Notes: generated from the sequence alone by a model not told the origin. Shown: positions 15,247 to 25,449, counted from the stretch's first letter. The stretch: 64,000 bases of DNA from Alcanivorax sp. DG881 (GCF_000155615.1 NZ_DS989915.1:36736-100735); one strand, 5' to 3'. Numbers and translations: made by a program.

Positions 15247-16020
15247 TCATACGCTGATCAGCAGGTTACTGCCCGGTTGCCAGCTCAAGTGAGCCAGCTG
15301 CTGAGCGCCGGTTTGGGGGAGTGCCAGTAGCGGGGTGGAACGATCCGCCCAGCAAAGTTGTTTCTGGCACCGGTCCAGGACCAGTAGCTGGTCGTTGACG
15401 GCGGTCAGCCCGCTGGGCATGTTCATGGCGCTCACTTCACTTCCCAGGCTATGGCCGGTCAGGGTGAAGTGATGCAGCCGCCGGTCACCGAGAGTGAGCA
15501 GGCTGATGCGATCCCCGGTCTTGGCCAGCGAGGCAGGGCCATTCAGCGGGCGGTCGCTTTCCACCCACTGGCTCGCCCCCGTGCGCAGATTCAAGCGCAT
15601 CAGGCGGTGGCCGTGTACGTCTGCAATCAGCGCGTGTGCGCCATGAAGGACAAAGTCAGCAGGCTCCTGCAGCTCGGTCAGGTTGATTTGGCGCGCCTGT
15701 GAACCGTCGGGCCGGAACCAGCGGAGCTGGCGCTGGCCGCGATCCAGCAGGACAACGTTGTCGCCATCCAGTGCGGCGGCCACGATACGGGTTTCGTAGG
15801 CTGCGCCGGTAGTGAGGCTCTTAATGCTGCCATTGCGTTGCCACAGGGCCTGTCGACCATGATCGCTGACCTGCAATCGCTGGTTGTCGCCCAGGGCAAT
15901 GGCGCGGGCGCCATTGACCAGTTCTACGCGGGTGGCAGTGGCTCCAGCAAGCAGAGGGGTGCTTAACAGCACGCCGGCCGCGCCCCCTGCCGCGATAAAC
16001 TGCCGTCGCGTGATAGCCAT
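15247..16020 (-). CDS. Tat-exported beta-propeller-like (NHL/PQQ-type) protein
   Basis: A 257-residue protein beginning [16 protein letters not shown], a twin-arginine signal followed by a hydrophobic stretch ending near LLAGATA. The mature part shows repeating strands with the pattern 'V-L-L-D-R...LRWFRPDG', 'ALIADVHGHRLMRLNLRTG', 'ISLLTLGDRRLHHFTLTG' and 'LLVLDRCQKQLCW', spaced about 40 residues apart, as in five- or six-bladed propellers. Export through Tat implies folding in the cytoplasm before transport. The ATG overlaps the stop of the collagen-like gene by one base (TAATG), so the two are translationally coupled. The function is not known. Confidence 0.75.
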   Translation of the reverse strand: MAITRRQFIAAGGAAGVLLSTPLLAGATATRVELVNGARAIALGDNQRLQVSDHGRQALWQRNGSIKSLTTGAAYETRIVAAALDGDNVVLLDRGQRQLRWFRPDGSQARQINLTELQEPADFVLHGAHALIADVHGHRLMRLNLRTGASQWVESDRPLNGPASLAKTGDRISLLTLGDRRLHHFTLTGHSLGSEVSAMNMPSGLTAVNDQLLVLDRCQKQLCWADRSTPLLALPQTGAQQLAHLSWQPGSNLLISV

Positions 16021-17129
16021 TAGTTGGCTACCGCGCAAGTAATGGTGATGGCGCTGGGCGTAGCGGCTGCGCCTGTCTGCCAGGTTTCACAGCTGCCGCT
16101 CCAGACGCCGGCGGCACTGGGGTAGCTGTTAGTAATGTAGCTATTGCTGGCGCACTGAACGCCGCCGGCGAGTACCACGCCACTGTCACATTGACAGCTT
16201 GTCGCACTGGTACAGGCCTTTTGAGCAACATTGCTGGTGCTAAAGGTGCCGGCGGGGCCGGTCATGCCGGTGGGGCCCATTGGGCCAGGGGGGCCCATCA
16301 TACCCGGAGTGCCCATGGGGCCTTGGGGGCCTTGAGGGCCAGTGTCGCCGATAGGACCCGCAGGCCCTTGGGCGCCGGTATCCCCTTTGGGTCCGGTGGC
16401 GCCATCAGCACCGGTGGGACCTTGCGGGCCGGCAGGTCCTTGCGGTCCAACTGCGCCAGTGGCACCGACGGGGCCCGCAGGCCCCTGGGCGCCGGTATCC
16501 CCTTTGGGGCCAGTTGCGCCATCAACACCGTCTGCGCCAGCAGGCCCCGCGTCACCGGTATCACCCTTGGGGCCAATCAATCCGCTATCCGGTCCAACCC
16601 ACTCGCCGAATTCATTAATGACAAGGTCATCGGCGATGCTGATTGTGCGTGGGGTGATGTCGCCATTAACTTGTTCGGCTTCACGCGCCTGCAAGGCGTA
16701 GGGGACACTACCGGTGGTGACCGCAAGGCGTGGCGTCATTTCGCTGTCGCCATCGATGGCCAGACCCAGTTCTACCTGATCGCTGCCGAGCAGATCGTCG
16801 GGCAAGGAATTGTGTGGTTCGGCGCCGAGAACCACGCTATAGCGGCCGTCTTCGGCGGTGATTACCTGGGTTTCAGTCCACAGTACCGCGCCGAGTCCCT
16901 GGGGATCGGTGGCTGTGCCGCCAGCGGTTTGATATTCCGTGGTTCGCCCGGACATATCGTAAAGGGTGACCACCACATCAAAGGTGCCGTGCAAAGGGCG
17001 CTGGCTACTAAGGTCGGTGAGATATCCCTGAACTACCAGGCGGGAAGGTACGTCTGCGTGGGCAGACGTTGTGGCAAGCGCGCAGAAAACCCCTATTGCC
17101 GCCAGGCAATAGCGAAGTGATTGAAGCAT
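16020..17129 (-). CDS. Secreted collagen-like triple-helix repeat protein
   Basis: 369 residues. A signal peptide ([13 protein letters not shown]...ATTSAHA) leads into an N-terminal beta-rich domain of about 150 residues ([20 protein letters not shown]) that resembles N-terminal domains found before bacterial collagen repeats. From about residue 185 to 295 there are some 37 Gly-X-Y triplets ([28 protein letters not shown]). A short C-terminal cap with several cysteines follows ([32 protein letters not shown]), possibly a trimerisation knob with disulfides. It is the first gene of the operon. The ribosome-binding site GGGGGA precedes ATG 17129. A surface or extracellular trimeric rod is expected. 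Confidence 0.85.
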   Translation of the reverse strand: MLQSLRYCLAAIGVFCALATTSAHADVPSRLVVQGYLTDLSSQRPLHGTFDVVVTLYDMSGRTTEYQTAGGTATDPQGLGAVLWTETQVITAEDGRYSVVLGAEPHNSLPDDLLGSDQVELGLAIDGDSEMTPRLAVTTGSVPYALQAREAEQVNGDITPRTISIADDLVINEFGEWVGPDSGLIGPKGDTGDAGPAGADGVDGATGPKGDTGAQGPAGPVGATGAVGPQGPAGPQGPTGADGATGPKGDTGAQGPAGPIGDTGPQGPQGPMGTPGMMGPPGPMGPTGMTGPAGTFSTSNVAQKACTSATSCQCDSGVVLAGGVQCASNSYITNSYPSAAGVWSGSCETWQTGAAATPSAITITCAVAN

Positions 17130-17183
17130 CAGATTGTCCCCCAGGAGATGCAGAAGGTCGGGCCTTCTTTAGTCGTTGAAGAC

Positions 17184-17213
17184 ATATTAGGCATTTCTTT
17201 GTTAAACAAACAA
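17184..17213 (-). promoter_or_regulatory. Candidate promoter of the collagen/tail-collar operon
   Basis: On the minus strand TTGTTT (17213-17208), an 18-base spacer and TAATAT (17189-17184) give a promoter with a leader of about 50 bases. The leader holds a small hairpin (AGAAGG/CCTTCT at 17152-17168). Confidence 0.5.
17198..17210. promoter_or_regulatory. Palindromic operator candidate
   Basis: TTTGTTAAACAAA is a perfect odd palindrome lying inside the spacer and touching the -35 box of the promoter for the collagen operon, a classic position for a repressor. No regulator gene is adjacent, so the binding protein is unknown. Confidence 0.45.
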
Positions 17214-17324
17214 GCTGTATCCGCTATTGCGCCTGCCTACTTTCCAGTATGTCGTCAATCTCAAAATTCTTTTTCGTTGCAGGTAGTATGGCGACCATGG
17301 GTTTTATTGCGCTGAGGATTGGCT

Positions 17325-18203
17325 ATGAAAGCACCGGTTCAGGAGCTGATGGGTCTGTTTGACCTGGAACAGTTGGAGAACAATTTGTTTCGCGGGCAGA
17401 GCGAGGCCAATGGCCAGCGCAGCGTGTTTGGGGGGCTGGTGGCCGGGCAGGCGCTGCTGGCGGCATCGCGGACGGTGGATGAAAGTCGCCCTGTGCATTC
17501 GCTGCATGCTTATTTTCTGCGTCCGGGAGACTTCAATATACCGATTGTCTATGACGTGGACCGTATCCGTGACGGCAAGAGTTTCACCACACGCCGGGTG
17601 AACGCGATCCAGCATGGCCGGCCGATTTTTTCTCTGGCGGTGTCCTACCAGGTGGCCGAGGAAGGCGTTTGCCACCAGGCGCCGATGCCGGACGTGCCGG
17701 GCCCGGAGGGGCTGGAAAACGATGAGGCGATTCGCAGGAAGCTGGTGGATCGTTTGCCTGAGCAGTACCGGCAGGATTTTCTGACCGAACGTCCGGTGGA
17801 ATTCCGCCCGGTAACGCCGCAGGATTCCATCTCCTCTGAGCCCAAGCCGCCGATCCGCGAAGTCTGGTTCCGGGTGGTGGATCGGGTCGAGGCCGACTCC
17901 ATGACCCAGCGGGCACTACTGGCCTACTGTTCGGACTTCGGCCTGATGGGCACCGCCATGCTGCCCCACGGGATGAATTTCTGGCAGCCGAATGTGCAGT
18001 GCGCCAGTATCGACCATGCCATGTGGTTCCATGATGACTTTCGCATTGATGAATGGCTGCTGTATCGCAGTGATAGTCCTTTCGCAGGCGGCTCCCGTGG
18101 CCTGAATTTCGGTTCCATCTACCGTCAGGACGGCACGCTGGTGGCGTCGGTGGCCCAGGAAGGGCTGATGCGTTTGCACCCCTCTGACAGCCCGGCGGAA
18201 TGA
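17325..18203 (+). CDS. tesB: Acyl-CoA thioesterase II (TesB)
   Basis: A 292-residue double hot-dog thioesterase. Visible family marks are RSVFGGLVAGQALLAA, HSLHAYFLRPGD, the second-domain GLMGTAMLPHG and the ending SDSPFAGGSRGLNFGSIY...VASVAQEGLMR. TesB hydrolyses medium- and long-chain acyl-CoA. ATG 17325 is chosen over the TTG two codons earlier because GAGG at 17314-17317 is well spaced. Its stop overlaps the start of the UDG-family gene (ATGA). It is divergent from the collagen operon. Confidence 0.93.
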   Translation: MKAPVQELMGLFDLEQLENNLFRGQSEANGQRSVFGGLVAGQALLAASRTVDESRPVHSLHAYFLRPGDFNIPIVYDVDRIRDGKSFTTRRVNAIQHGRPIFSLAVSYQVAEEGVCHQAPMPDVPGPEGLENDEAIRRKLVDRLPEQYRQDFLTERPVEFRPVTPQDSISSEPKPPIREVWFRVVDRVEADSMTQRALLAYCSDFGLMGTAMLPHGMNFWQPNVQCASIDHAMWFHDDFRIDEWLLYRSDSPFAGGSRGLNFGSIYRQDGTLVASVAQEGLMRLHPSDSPAE

Positions 18204-18796
18204 CACAGCTGATCGACCTGCTGGAAGAGGTGCGCGCTTGCCGGCTGTGTGAGCCGCACCTGCCTCTGGGGCCGCGGCCAGTGGTGCAGGCCGGGGAGGG
18301 CGCCCGGCTGTTGATCGTGGGGCAGGCGCCGGGGACGCGTGTTCATGAAACCGGTATCCCCTGGAATGATCCGTCCGGTGAACGGTTGCGCGACTGGCTG
18401 CAGATCGGCCCTGAAACGTTCTACGACGCGGACCAGGTGGCGATTGTGCCCATGGGGCTGTGTTACCCGGGGCGCGGGAAAGGCGGCGATCTGCCGCCGC
18501 GCCCGGAATGCGCGCCGCAATGGCATGGGCCGCTGCTGGCGGAGCTGCCGAACCGGCGTCTGACGTTGCTGGTGGGGCAGTACGCCCAGCGGTACTACCT
18601 GCCGCAGCCGGGTAAAACGCTCACCGACAATGTGCGGCATTTTGCCCGGGCGCTGGAGGCGGGGTTTTTCCCGTTGCCCCATCCCAGCCCCCGCAATCGC
18701 CTGTGGCTGCGCCAGCGGCCCTGGTTTGATGAGGAAGTGGTGCCGGTGCTGCGCGAACAGGTTGCCACCGCTTTGCAGGCACCGCCTGCGGGATGA
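18200..18796 (+). CDS. Uracil-DNA glycosylase superfamily protein
   Basis: 198 residues. N-terminal CRLCEPH is followed by LIVGQAPGTRVHETGIPW, matching motif A of the UDG superfamily (family 4/5-like GxAPG with a downstream N/D), and the C-terminal region has FPLPHPSPRN, matching motif B (HPSxxN). Only two of the four cysteines of iron-sulfur family 4 enzymes are obvious (CRLC), so cluster binding is doubtful. From memory such genes are annotated as uracil-DNA glycosylase family protein; activity on uracil is not proven. It starts inside the tesB stop codon, so it is co-transcribed and coupled with it. Confidence 0.8.
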   Translation: MTQLIDLLEEVRACRLCEPHLPLGPRPVVQAGEGARLLIVGQAPGTRVHETGIPWNDPSGERLRDWLQIGPETFYDADQVAIVPMGLCYPGRGKGGDLPPRPECAPQWHGPLLAELPNRRLTLLVGQYAQRYYLPQPGKTLTDNVRHFARALEAGFFPLPHPSPRNRLWLRQRPWFDEEVVPVLREQVATALQAPPAG

Positions 18797-18867
18797 TAAG
18801 GCTGATGAGCTGGCGGTTTGTTTCGGCCAGGGCCGAATCATGGCGCGCAATATCCCCGTAACCCGGG

Positions 18868-18896
18868 TGGATAATGCGGCTTTTTGGCGCTATTAT
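18868..18896 (+). promoter_or_regulatory. Candidate gap promoter
   Basis: TGGATA at 18868-18873, 17 bases, TATTAT at 18891-18896 inside GGCGCTATTATGCGCGC. A similar GGGCGCTATTATGCCCGC occurs before comEC (48388-48405). Confidence 0.45.
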
Positions 18897-18990
18897 GCGC
18901 GCCCCGAACTCCACCACCGCAGGTGGGCCGGGAAGCAGGGCAATGACGCCGCTTTCCGCCGCCTGAACCCAAACTGAGAGGGCCATCTCC

Positions 18991-20430
18991 GTGAGCAAAC
19001 TGGAAGACCATTTCGGACGCTGGAAAAATCGCGAAGAAATTGCAGAAGCCATGATCCCCATGATCGGCCGCCTGCATCGTGAAAAGAACGTTACCACGAC
19101 CGTGTACAGCCGTTCCCTGGTCAACAAGTCTGTTATCCAGATTCTGAAGAGCCACCGTTTCGTCAAGCAGGTCGAAGATTCCGAGCTGTCTGTGGTCGAT
19201 ACCTTCCCGATTCTTCAGGAAGTGGCGAAGTCGGATCTCGGCCCTTGCCGGATTGATGTCGGTAAACTGGCGGTGGAGTACAAAAAGGACAATCGCGGCC
19301 TGTCTATTGAAGACTACGTGCGCGAAGAGCTGGCAGAAGCGGTGAGCAGCAAGGTTGGCATGCCTGAGCGTACCGATGTGGTGCTGTACGGCTTCGGTCG
19401 TATCGGCCGTATTCTGGCCCGCCTGCTGATCGAAAAAGCCGGTTCCGGCGATGGCCTGCGCCTGAAGGCTATTGTGGTGCGCGAGTCTGGCAAGGGTGAC
19501 CTGCAGAAGCGCGCCAGCCTGCTGCGTCGTGACTCCGTTCACGGCCCGTTCGCCGGCACCATTGCCGTGGACGAAGAAGAGAATGCGATCATCGCCAATG
19601 GCAACTTCATCAAGGTGATCTACTCCAGCGACCCGTCGTCCATCGATTACACCGATTACGGCATCAGCAATGCCGTGGTAATCGACAACACCGGCAAGTG
19701 GCGCGATGAAGAAGGCCTGTCCCAGCACCTGCAGTGCAACGGCGTCTCCCGTGTGATGCTGACTGCGCCGGGCAAGGGCAACATGAAGAACATCGTTCAC
19801 GGCGTGAACAATGATCTGATCCAGGACAGCGACAAGATCATTTCTGCTGCCAGCTGTACCACCAATGCCATCGTTCCGCCGCTGAAAGCGCTGGAAGACA
19901 AGTTCGGCATCGAGTTTGGCCACGTGGAAACCGTGCACTCCTACACCAACGACCAGAACCTGCTGGATAACTTCCACAAAGGTCCCCGTCGTGGTCGTTC
20001 TGCACCCCTGAACATGGTGCTAACCGAAACCGGTGCGGCCACTGCTGCCACCAAGGTATTGCCGAATCTGGACGGCAAGCTGACCGGTAACTCCATCCGC
20101 GTTCCAACCCCGAACGTGTCCATGGCGATCCTGAACCTGACTCTGGGCAAGGAAACCACTCTGGAAGAGCTCAACGATTACCTGCGTTGGGTGAGCCTGC
20201 ATTCTCCGTTGCAGCGCCAGGTGGATTTCGTAAGCAGCCCGGATGCGGTGTCTACGGATTTCGTCGGCTCTCGTCACGCCTCCGTGATTGACGCGGAAGC
20301 GACCATCGTGAATGGCCGCCACTGCGTGCTGTATGTGTGGTATGACAACGAGTTCGGCTACAGCTGCCAGGTGCTTCGCATCCTGCAGCAGATCTCCGGG
20401 GTGGAATTCCCGGCGTATCCAAAGGACTGA
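18991..20430 (+). CDS. gap: Glyceraldehyde-3-phosphate dehydrogenase with long N-terminal extension
   Basis: 479 residues, about 140 longer than classical GAPDH. Residues 1-125 form an extra helical region (FGRWKNREEIAEAMIPMIGRLHREKNVTT...). The NAD domain then begins at VVLYGFGRIGR (Y133), with catalytic Cys289 in SAASCTTNAI and His316 in TVHSYTND. The end YDNEFGYSCQVLRILQQI is typical. This long form lies beside nqr in Pseudomonas as I recall (PA3001). Whether it works in glycolysis, gluconeogenesis or with another cofactor is not visible. The start is GTG 18991 with GAGAGGG upstream. A strong terminator follows. Confidence 0.9.
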   Translation: MSKLEDHFGRWKNREEIAEAMIPMIGRLHREKNVTTTVYSRSLVNKSVIQILKSHRFVKQVEDSELSVVDTFPILQEVAKSDLGPCRIDVGKLAVEYKKDNRGLSIEDYVREELAEAVSSKVGMPERTDVVLYGFGRIGRILARLLIEKAGSGDGLRLKAIVVRESGKGDLQKRASLLRRDSVHGPFAGTIAVDEEENAIIANGNFIKVIYSSDPSSIDYTDYGISNAVVIDNTGKWRDEEGLSQHLQCNGVSRVMLTAPGKGNMKNIVHGVNNDLIQDSDKIISAASCTTNAIVPPLKALEDKFGIEFGHVETVHSYTNDQNLLDNFHKGPRRGRSAPLNMVLTETGAATAATKVLPNLDGKLTGNSIRVPTPNVSMAILNLTLGKETTLEELNDYLRWVSLHSPLQRQVDFVSSPDAVSTDFVGSRHASVIDAEATIVNGRHCVLYVWYDNEFGYSCQVLRILQQISGVEFPAYPKD

Positions 20431-20443
20431 ACCCCGGAATGAA

Positions 20444-20468
20444 GAAGCCCGCCCTGCGGGCTTTTTTT
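20444..20468 (+). terminator. Rho-independent terminator after gap
   Basis: AAGCCCGCCCTGCGGGCTTTTTTT: 6-bp GC stem, short loop and a run of seven T, 14 bases after the gap stop. Confidence 0.9.
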
Positions 20469-20536
20469 CGGTGCATTTCCCGTTTTTTTGTCGCACCAAG
20501 ATGGTTCCATGCGACAAAAGGCGGGTCTGACGGTGC

Positions 20537-20565
20537 TGGCGAACAGGCAGGTACGACTTTATAAT
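20537..20565 (+). promoter_or_regulatory. Candidate nqr operon promoter
   Basis: A perfect TATAAT at 20560-20565 with a weak -35 (TGGCGA, 20537-20542, 17-base spacer). It predicts a leader of about 125 bases before nqrA. Confidence 0.5.
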
Positions 20566-20697
20566 GTGCCCGCCGGGTTTTTGTCGGCATCCATTGCATA
20601 TTCCGGAATTTGCGAACATCCCCGGTAATTCCCTGCTTTTCAGGGCGATCTGGGGGTGTGCCTCGACTTCAGCAACACGCAACGTGGGCGAGAAACT

Positions 20698-22044
20698 ATG
20701 ATTAAAATCAGGAAGGGCCTTGATCTGCCCATCGCTGGTGCACCGCGCCAGACGATTGAGGAAGGTCATCAGGTTCGTTCTGTTGCCGTGCTCGGCGGTG
20801 ACTATGTGGGGATGAAACCCACTATGGAAGTCCGCGAGGGAGACGTGGTCAAGAAAGGCCAGCTGATCTTCACGGACAAGAAAACCGAGGGTGTGAAATA
20901 CACCGCTCCTGCTGCCGGTAAGGTGATTGCGATCAATCGTGGTCACAAGCGCGTGCTTCAATCCGTGGTGATTGAAGTGGCAGACCAGGAAGATGAAGTC
21001 ACCTTTGCCTCTCACAATGCCGATCAGCTGGCTTCCCTGGACCGCGAAGCGGTACAGCAACAGCTGGTGGATTCCGGTGAGTGGACCCTGCTGCGTACCC
21101 GCCCGTTCGGCAAGGTGCCGGCACCCGGCAGTACTCCCAATTCCCTTTTCGTTTCCATTCTCGACACCAACCCCCTGGCGCTGGACCCGGCGGTGGTGAT
21201 CAAGGAAAACGAGCAGGCCTTCCGCAATGGTCTGGTGGTGCTGAGCCGCCTGACGGACGGCCCGGTATGGGTGTGTCGTGGTCCGAACACGGACTTGCCG
21301 AGCTTTGCCGGTGGCCAGGTGCGTGAAGAGGCGTTTGCGGGCAAGCATCCGGCTGGCAATGTGGGCACCCACATTCACCACCTGGATCCGGTGGGCCTGC
21401 ACAAAACCGTCTGGTCCGTGGGATATCAGGACGTGATTGCCATTGGCAACCTGTTCACTGACGGCAAGATCAGCTCCGCCCGTGTGGTTGCGCTGACCGG
21501 CCCGCAGGCAAAAACACCGCGTGCTCTGCGCACTCGTGTTGGCGCCAGCGTGGACGATTTCGTTCAGGGCGAGCTGAAAAGTGGCGATAACCGCCTGATC
21601 TCCGGCTCTGTGCTGAACGGTCACAACGCCCGTGGCCCGGTGGCCTGGTTGAGCCGTACCACCAGCCAGCTGACGGCCCTGCGTGAAGGCCATGAACGTG
21701 AGCTGCTGGGTTACATCTCACCCGGCACCAACCGTTTTTCGGTGATGAACATCTACCTGTCCAAGCTGATGCCGGGCAAGCGCTTCAACTTCACCACCAC
21801 CACCAACGGCTCCGAGCGTGCCATGGTGCCGGTGGGGGCCTATGAAGAAGTGATGCCGCTGGACATTCTGCCGACGCAGCTGCTGCGCGCATTGATCGTT
21901 GGTGATACCGACAGCGCCACGGCCCTCGGTGCCCTGGAGTTGCTGGAAGAAGACCTGTCCCTGTGCACCTTCGTGTGCCCGGGCAAGTATGAATACGGTC
22001 CGATTCTGCGCGACAACCTGACCACGATTGAGGCGGAGGGCTGA
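20698..22044 (+). CDS. nqrA: Na+-translocating NADH:quinone oxidoreductase subunit A
   Basis: 448 residues, the cytoplasmic peripheral subunit of Na+-NQR. It starts [18 protein letters not shown], the family hallmark, and has [18 protein letters not shown] (lipoyl-like barrel) and the C-terminal [33 protein letters not shown] 20698 is taken because nqrA proteins begin MIKI and GGGCGAGA is just upstream; the frame extends 14 codons further. First gene of nqrABCDEF. Confidence 0.97.
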   Translation: MIKIRKGLDLPIAGAPRQTIEEGHQVRSVAVLGGDYVGMKPTMEVREGDVVKKGQLIFTDKKTEGVKYTAPAAGKVIAINRGHKRVLQSVVIEVADQEDEVTFASHNADQLASLDREAVQQQLVDSGEWTLLRTRPFGKVPAPGSTPNSLFVSILDTNPLALDPAVVIKENEQAFRNGLVVLSRLTDGPVWVCRGPNTDLPSFAGGQVREEAFAGKHPAGNVGTHIHHLDPVGLHKTVWSVGYQDVIAIGNLFTDGKISSARVVALTGPQAKTPRALRTRVGASVDDFVQGELKSGDNRLISGSVLNGHNARGPVAWLSRTTSQLTALREGHERELLGYISPGTNRFSVMNIYLSKLMPGKRFNFTTTTNGSERAMVPVGAYEEVMPLDILPTQLLRALIVGDTDSATALGALELLEEDLSLCTFVCPGKYEYGPILRDNLTTIEAEG

Positions 22045-22046
22045 GC

Positions 22047-23306
22047 ATGGGTATGAGAAAGTTTCTGGATGACAAAGTGTCCCCCCATTTCCACGAGGGT
22101 GGCAAATTCGAGAAGTATTACACCTTCTACGAAATGTTCGACACCATGCTCTACACCCCGGATTCGGTAACCCGTTCCGCGGCCCACGTGCGTGATGGTC
22201 TCGATCTGAAGCGGATCATGATGACGGTGTGGTTCTGCACCTTCCCGGCGATCCTGTTCGGTCTGTGGAACACCGGTTATCAAGCCAACATGCAGATTGC
22301 CGAGCTCGGTGCCAGTCCGCTGGCCGGCTGGCGCAGTGACCTGGTGGCGGCGCTGACCGGGTTTGATCCGGCCAGTATCTGGGCCAACGTGCTGCATGGT
22401 GCGGTCTACTACATTCCCATTCTGATTACCGTCTACCTGGGTGGTTTCATCTGGGAAGGCCTGTTCGCGTGGAAGCGCGGCCATGAGGTGAACGAAGGCT
22501 TCTTCGTGACCGGTATTCTGTTTACCCTGATTCTGCCGCCGTCCATTCCGCTGTGGCAGGTCTTTTTGGGGATTTCCTTTGGTGTCGTTATCGGCAAGGA
22601 AGTGTTCGGGGGAACCGGCAAGAACTTCCTCAACCCGGCACTGGTTGGCCGTGCGTTCCTGTACTTTGCCTACCCGGCGCAGATGTCCGGTGATGCAGTC
22701 TGGACCGCCGTGGACAACTTCTCCGGCGCTACCTCCCTGTCTCTGGCCGCCTCTGGCAGCCTGAACTACGCGGCTGGCCTGACCGGTAACGCCCTGACTG
22801 AAGGCGCAGCGGCGGCCACCGCCAGCCTGAGCTGGATGAATACCTTCCTGGGTAATATTCAGGGCAGCATCGGTGAGACGTCCACTCTGGCTATCCTGAT
22901 CGGTGGCGCGGCCCTGTTGATGACCAAGATCGCTTCCTGGCGCATTGTGCTGGGCGTGTTCCTGGGCATGGTGGGCATGTCTGCGCTGTTCAACGTGATT
23001 GGGTCCGAGACCAATGCCATGTTCGGCATGCCGTGGTACTGGCACCTGAGCGTGGGCGGTTTCGCCTTCGGCATGATCTTCATGGCCACCGATCCGGTGT
23101 CTGCGTCCATGACCAACACCGGTAAATACATCTTCGGTGCCCTGATTGGTGTGATGACCGTCTTGATCCGGGTAATCAACCCGGCCTTCCCGGAAGGCAT
23201 CATGCTGGCAATCCTGTTCGGTAACCTGTGTGCGCCGCTGATTGACTACTTTGTCACTCAGTCAAACATTCGCCGTCGTCTGCGTCGTACCGGGGGAGAA
23301 GTGTAA
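22047..23306 (+). CDS. nqrB: Na+-NQR subunit B
   Basis: 419 residues, integral membrane subunit with about ten hydrophobic segments. It forms the Na+ channel with covalent FMN and riboflavin. The FMN-attachment threonine is T229 in FSGATSLS, as in Vibrio. The N-terminal amphipathic region ([23 protein letters not shown], given in parts) is typical. The gene starts 2 bases after the nqrA stop and its TAA overlaps the nqrC ATG. Confidence 0.97.
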   Translation: MGMRKFLDDKVSPHFHEGGKFEKYYTFYEMFDTMLYTPDSVTRSAAHVRDGLDLKRIMMTVWFCTFPAILFGLWNTGYQANMQIAELGASPLAGWRSDLVAALTGFDPASIWANVLHGAVYYIPILITVYLGGFIWEGLFAWKRGHEVNEGFFVTGILFTLILPPSIPLWQVFLGISFGVVIGKEVFGGTGKNFLNPALVGRAFLYFAYPAQMSGDAVWTAVDNFSGATSLSLAASGSLNYAAGLTGNALTEGAAAATASLSWMNTFLGNIQGSIGETSTLAILIGGAALLMTKIASWRIVLGVFLGMVGMSALFNVIGSETNAMFGMPWYWHLSVGGFAFGMIFMATDPVSASMTNTGKYIFGALIGVMTVLIRVINPAFPEGIMLAILFGNLCAPLIDYFVTQSNIRRRLRRTGGEV

Positions 23307-24136
23307 TGGCTGGAAAAAATGAAAGCGTCGGCAAGACCCTGCTGGTTGCCTTCCTGGTGTGTGTGGTCTGCGGTGTGGTGGTTGCTACCGCCGCCGTGAG
23401 CCTGCGCCCGGTGCAGAACGAAAACAAGCTGATCGACAAGCGCATGAACATCCTGCTTGCCGCTGGCATGTACGACGCTAGCCAGGACGTGAACGAGCAG
23501 TTCAAGTCCATCGAGCGCAAGTTTGTCGACATCGACAGCGGTGACTATGTCGAAATGCCGGAAAGCTACGATCAGCGTACCGCCGCCAAGGACCCGGCCC
23601 AGTCCGAGCGCCTTAGTGGCGACGTGGACATCGCCGGTATCAAGAACCAGGCGGAGGTGGCCGAGGTATACCTGGCCCGTGGTGATAATGGCGAACTGAG
23701 CCGTATCATCCTGCCGGTTCACGGCTATGGCCTGTGGTCCACGCTTTACGGTTTCCTGGCGCTGGAGCCGGACGCCAACACCGTGGCCGGTCTGGGTTTC
23801 TATGAGCATGGCGAAACCCCGGGCCTGGGCGGTGAAGTGGATAACCCCAAATGGAAGGCCCTTTGGGAAGGCAAGAAGCTGTACGGTGATCAGGGCGAGG
23901 TGGAAATCCAGGTCATCAAGGGTACGGTGGAAAGCAACACCCCGAATGCTGAACACAAGGTGGACGGCCTGGCCGGCGCTACCCTGACCAGCAAAGGTGT
24001 CAGCAACCTGCTTCGCTTCTGGGTCGGCGAGAACGGCTTTGGCCCCTACCTGAAGCGCATGCGGCAAGGTGGCGGTGATGTGGCAGAAGCCACGGATGCC
24101 GTTGAATCCAGCGAGCAGCCGGAAGGAGACGCGTAA
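23306..24136 (+). CDS. nqrC: Na+-NQR subunit C
   Basis: 276 residues with one N-terminal membrane helix ([20 protein letters not shown]) and a periplasmic domain. Covalent FMN is expected on T226 in [11 protein letters not shown]. The tail after [12 protein letters not shown] is Ala/Glu-rich and longer than I expect for the family. TAATG overlaps link it to nqrB and nqrD. Confidence 0.96.
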   Translation: MAGKNESVGKTLLVAFLVCVVCGVVVATAAVSLRPVQNENKLIDKRMNILLAAGMYDASQDVNEQFKSIERKFVDIDSGDYVEMPESYDQRTAAKDPAQSERLSGDVDIAGIKNQAEVAEVYLARGDNGELSRIILPVHGYGLWSTLYGFLALEPDANTVAGLGFYEHGETPGLGGEVDNPKWKALWEGKKLYGDQGEVEIQVIKGTVESNTPNAEHKVDGLAGATLTSKGVSNLLRFWVGENGFGPYLKRMRQGGGDVAEATDAVESSEQPEGDA

Positions 24137-24801
24137 TGGCGGAGAAAACCAAGGACATTCTGTTAGGTCCGATTTTCGACAACAACCCCATCGCGCTACA
24201 GATCTTGGGTATCTGTTCCGCGCTGGCGGTAACCAGCAACCTGAGTACTACGGTCACCATGTGTATCGCATTGACCGCAGTAACCGCGTTCTCGAACTTC
24301 TTCGTAAGCTCGATTCGCAACAGCATTCCTTCCAGCATCCGGATCATCGTGCAGATGACCATTATTGCGTCGCTGGTAATCGTGGTGGATCAGTTCCTGA
24401 AAGCCTACGCCTACAGCATTTCCAAACAGCTGTCGGTGTTCGTGGGGTTGATCATTACCAACTGTATCGTGATGGGCCGTGCGGAAGCCTTCGCCATGAA
24501 GAATCCGCCGATTCCGTCTTTCCTGGATGGTGTGGGCAATGGCCTGGGCTACTCCGCGATCCTGTTGGGCCTCGGTTTTACCCGTGAGTTGCTGGGTGCC
24601 GGTAGCCTGTTCGGTCATCAAATTCTGCCCAAGGTGTCCGAGGGTGGCTGGTATATGACCAACGGCATGATGCTGCTGCCGCCGAGCGCTTTCTTCCTGA
24701 TCGGGTTGTTCATCTGGGCCATCCGCGCGTGGAAGCCGGAGCAGGTAGAGCCGGACGACTTCAAGATGAAGCCACACACCCGTGTCAGCGACGCGTTTTA
24801 A
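24136..24801 (+). CDS. nqrD: Na+-NQR subunit D
   Basis: 221 residues, six membrane helices, RnfE/NqrD family. Conserved cysteines ([31 protein letters not shown]) hold, together with those of NqrE, an intramembrane iron centre that needs NqrM for assembly. Start overlaps the nqrC stop by one base. Confidence 0.96.
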   Translation: MAEKTKDILLGPIFDNNPIALQILGICSALAVTSNLSTTVTMCIALTAVTAFSNFFVSSIRNSIPSSIRIIVQMTIIASLVIVVDQFLKAYAYSISKQLSVFVGLIITNCIVMGRAEAFAMKNPPIPSFLDGVGNGLGYSAILLGLGFTRELLGAGSLFGHQILPKVSEGGWYMTNGMMLLPPSAFFLIGLFIWAIRAWKPEQVEPDDFKMKPHTRVSDAF

Positions 24802-24813
24802 CGGAGACGAGGA

Positions 24814-25434
24814 ATGTTTGAACATTATCTGAGCCTGTTCGTCCGCGCCGTCTTTGTTGAAAACATGGCGCTGGCCTTCTTCCTGGGCATGTGTACGTTT
24901 ATTGCCGTATCCAAGAAGATCTCGACTGCTATTGGCCTGGGGATTGCCGTGGTGGTGGTACTGACCATCACCGTGCCGGTGAACAACCTGCTGCTAACCT
25001 ACCTGCTTGATGAAGGGGCGCTGGCCTGGACCGGTGTACCGGCGCTGGCCGAGCTGGATCTGCGTTTCCTGGGGCTGCTCAGCTACATTGGCGTTATCGC
25101 CGCGCTGGTGCAGATTCTGGAGATGACCCTGGACAAGTATGTGCCGAGCCTCTACAACGCGCTGGGTATCTTCCTGCCGCTGATTACCGTGAACTGCGCC
25201 ATTCTGGGTGCTTCCCTGTTCATGGTGGAGCGTGACTACACCCTGGGTGAGTCCATGGTATACGGCGTGGGTGCCGGCACCGGGTGGGCGCTGGCGATTA
25301 CATTGCTGGCGGGTATCCGGGAAAAGCTCAAGTACAGCGACGTACCGGATGGTCTGAAAGGTCTGGGCATCACTTTCATTACCGTGGGTCTGATGTCACT
25401 GGGCTTCATGTCATTTTCCGGCGTGCAGCTGTAA
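24814..25434 (+). CDS. nqrE: Na+-NQR subunit E
   Basis: 206 residues, six membrane helices, RnfA/NqrE family. Typical motifs are [18 protein letters not shown] with the iron-ligand cysteine and [19 protein letters not shown] with the second. It pairs with NqrD. ATG 24814 has GGAGACGAGG upstream. Confidence 0.96.
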   Translation: MFEHYLSLFVRAVFVENMALAFFLGMCTFIAVSKKISTAIGLGIAVVVVLTITVPVNNLLLTYLLDEGALAWTGVPALAELDLRFLGLLSYIGVIAALVQILEMTLDKYVPSLYNALGIFLPLITVNCAILGASLFMVERDYTLGESMVYGVGAGTGWALAITLLAGIREKLKYSDVPDGLKGLGITFITVGLMSLGFMSFSGVQL

Positions 25435-25449
25435 GGGGAGAGTTGAATC

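Noticed and set aside
16250..16600. Periodic DNA in the collagen-like gene as a DNA repeat element
   Set aside because: The periodicity is explained by Gly-X-Y codons.
20020..21693. 557-codon open frame on the minus strand across gap and nqrA
   Set aside because: Antisense to two clear genes, His/Gln-rich composition typical of shadow frames, no ribosome-binding site or domain.
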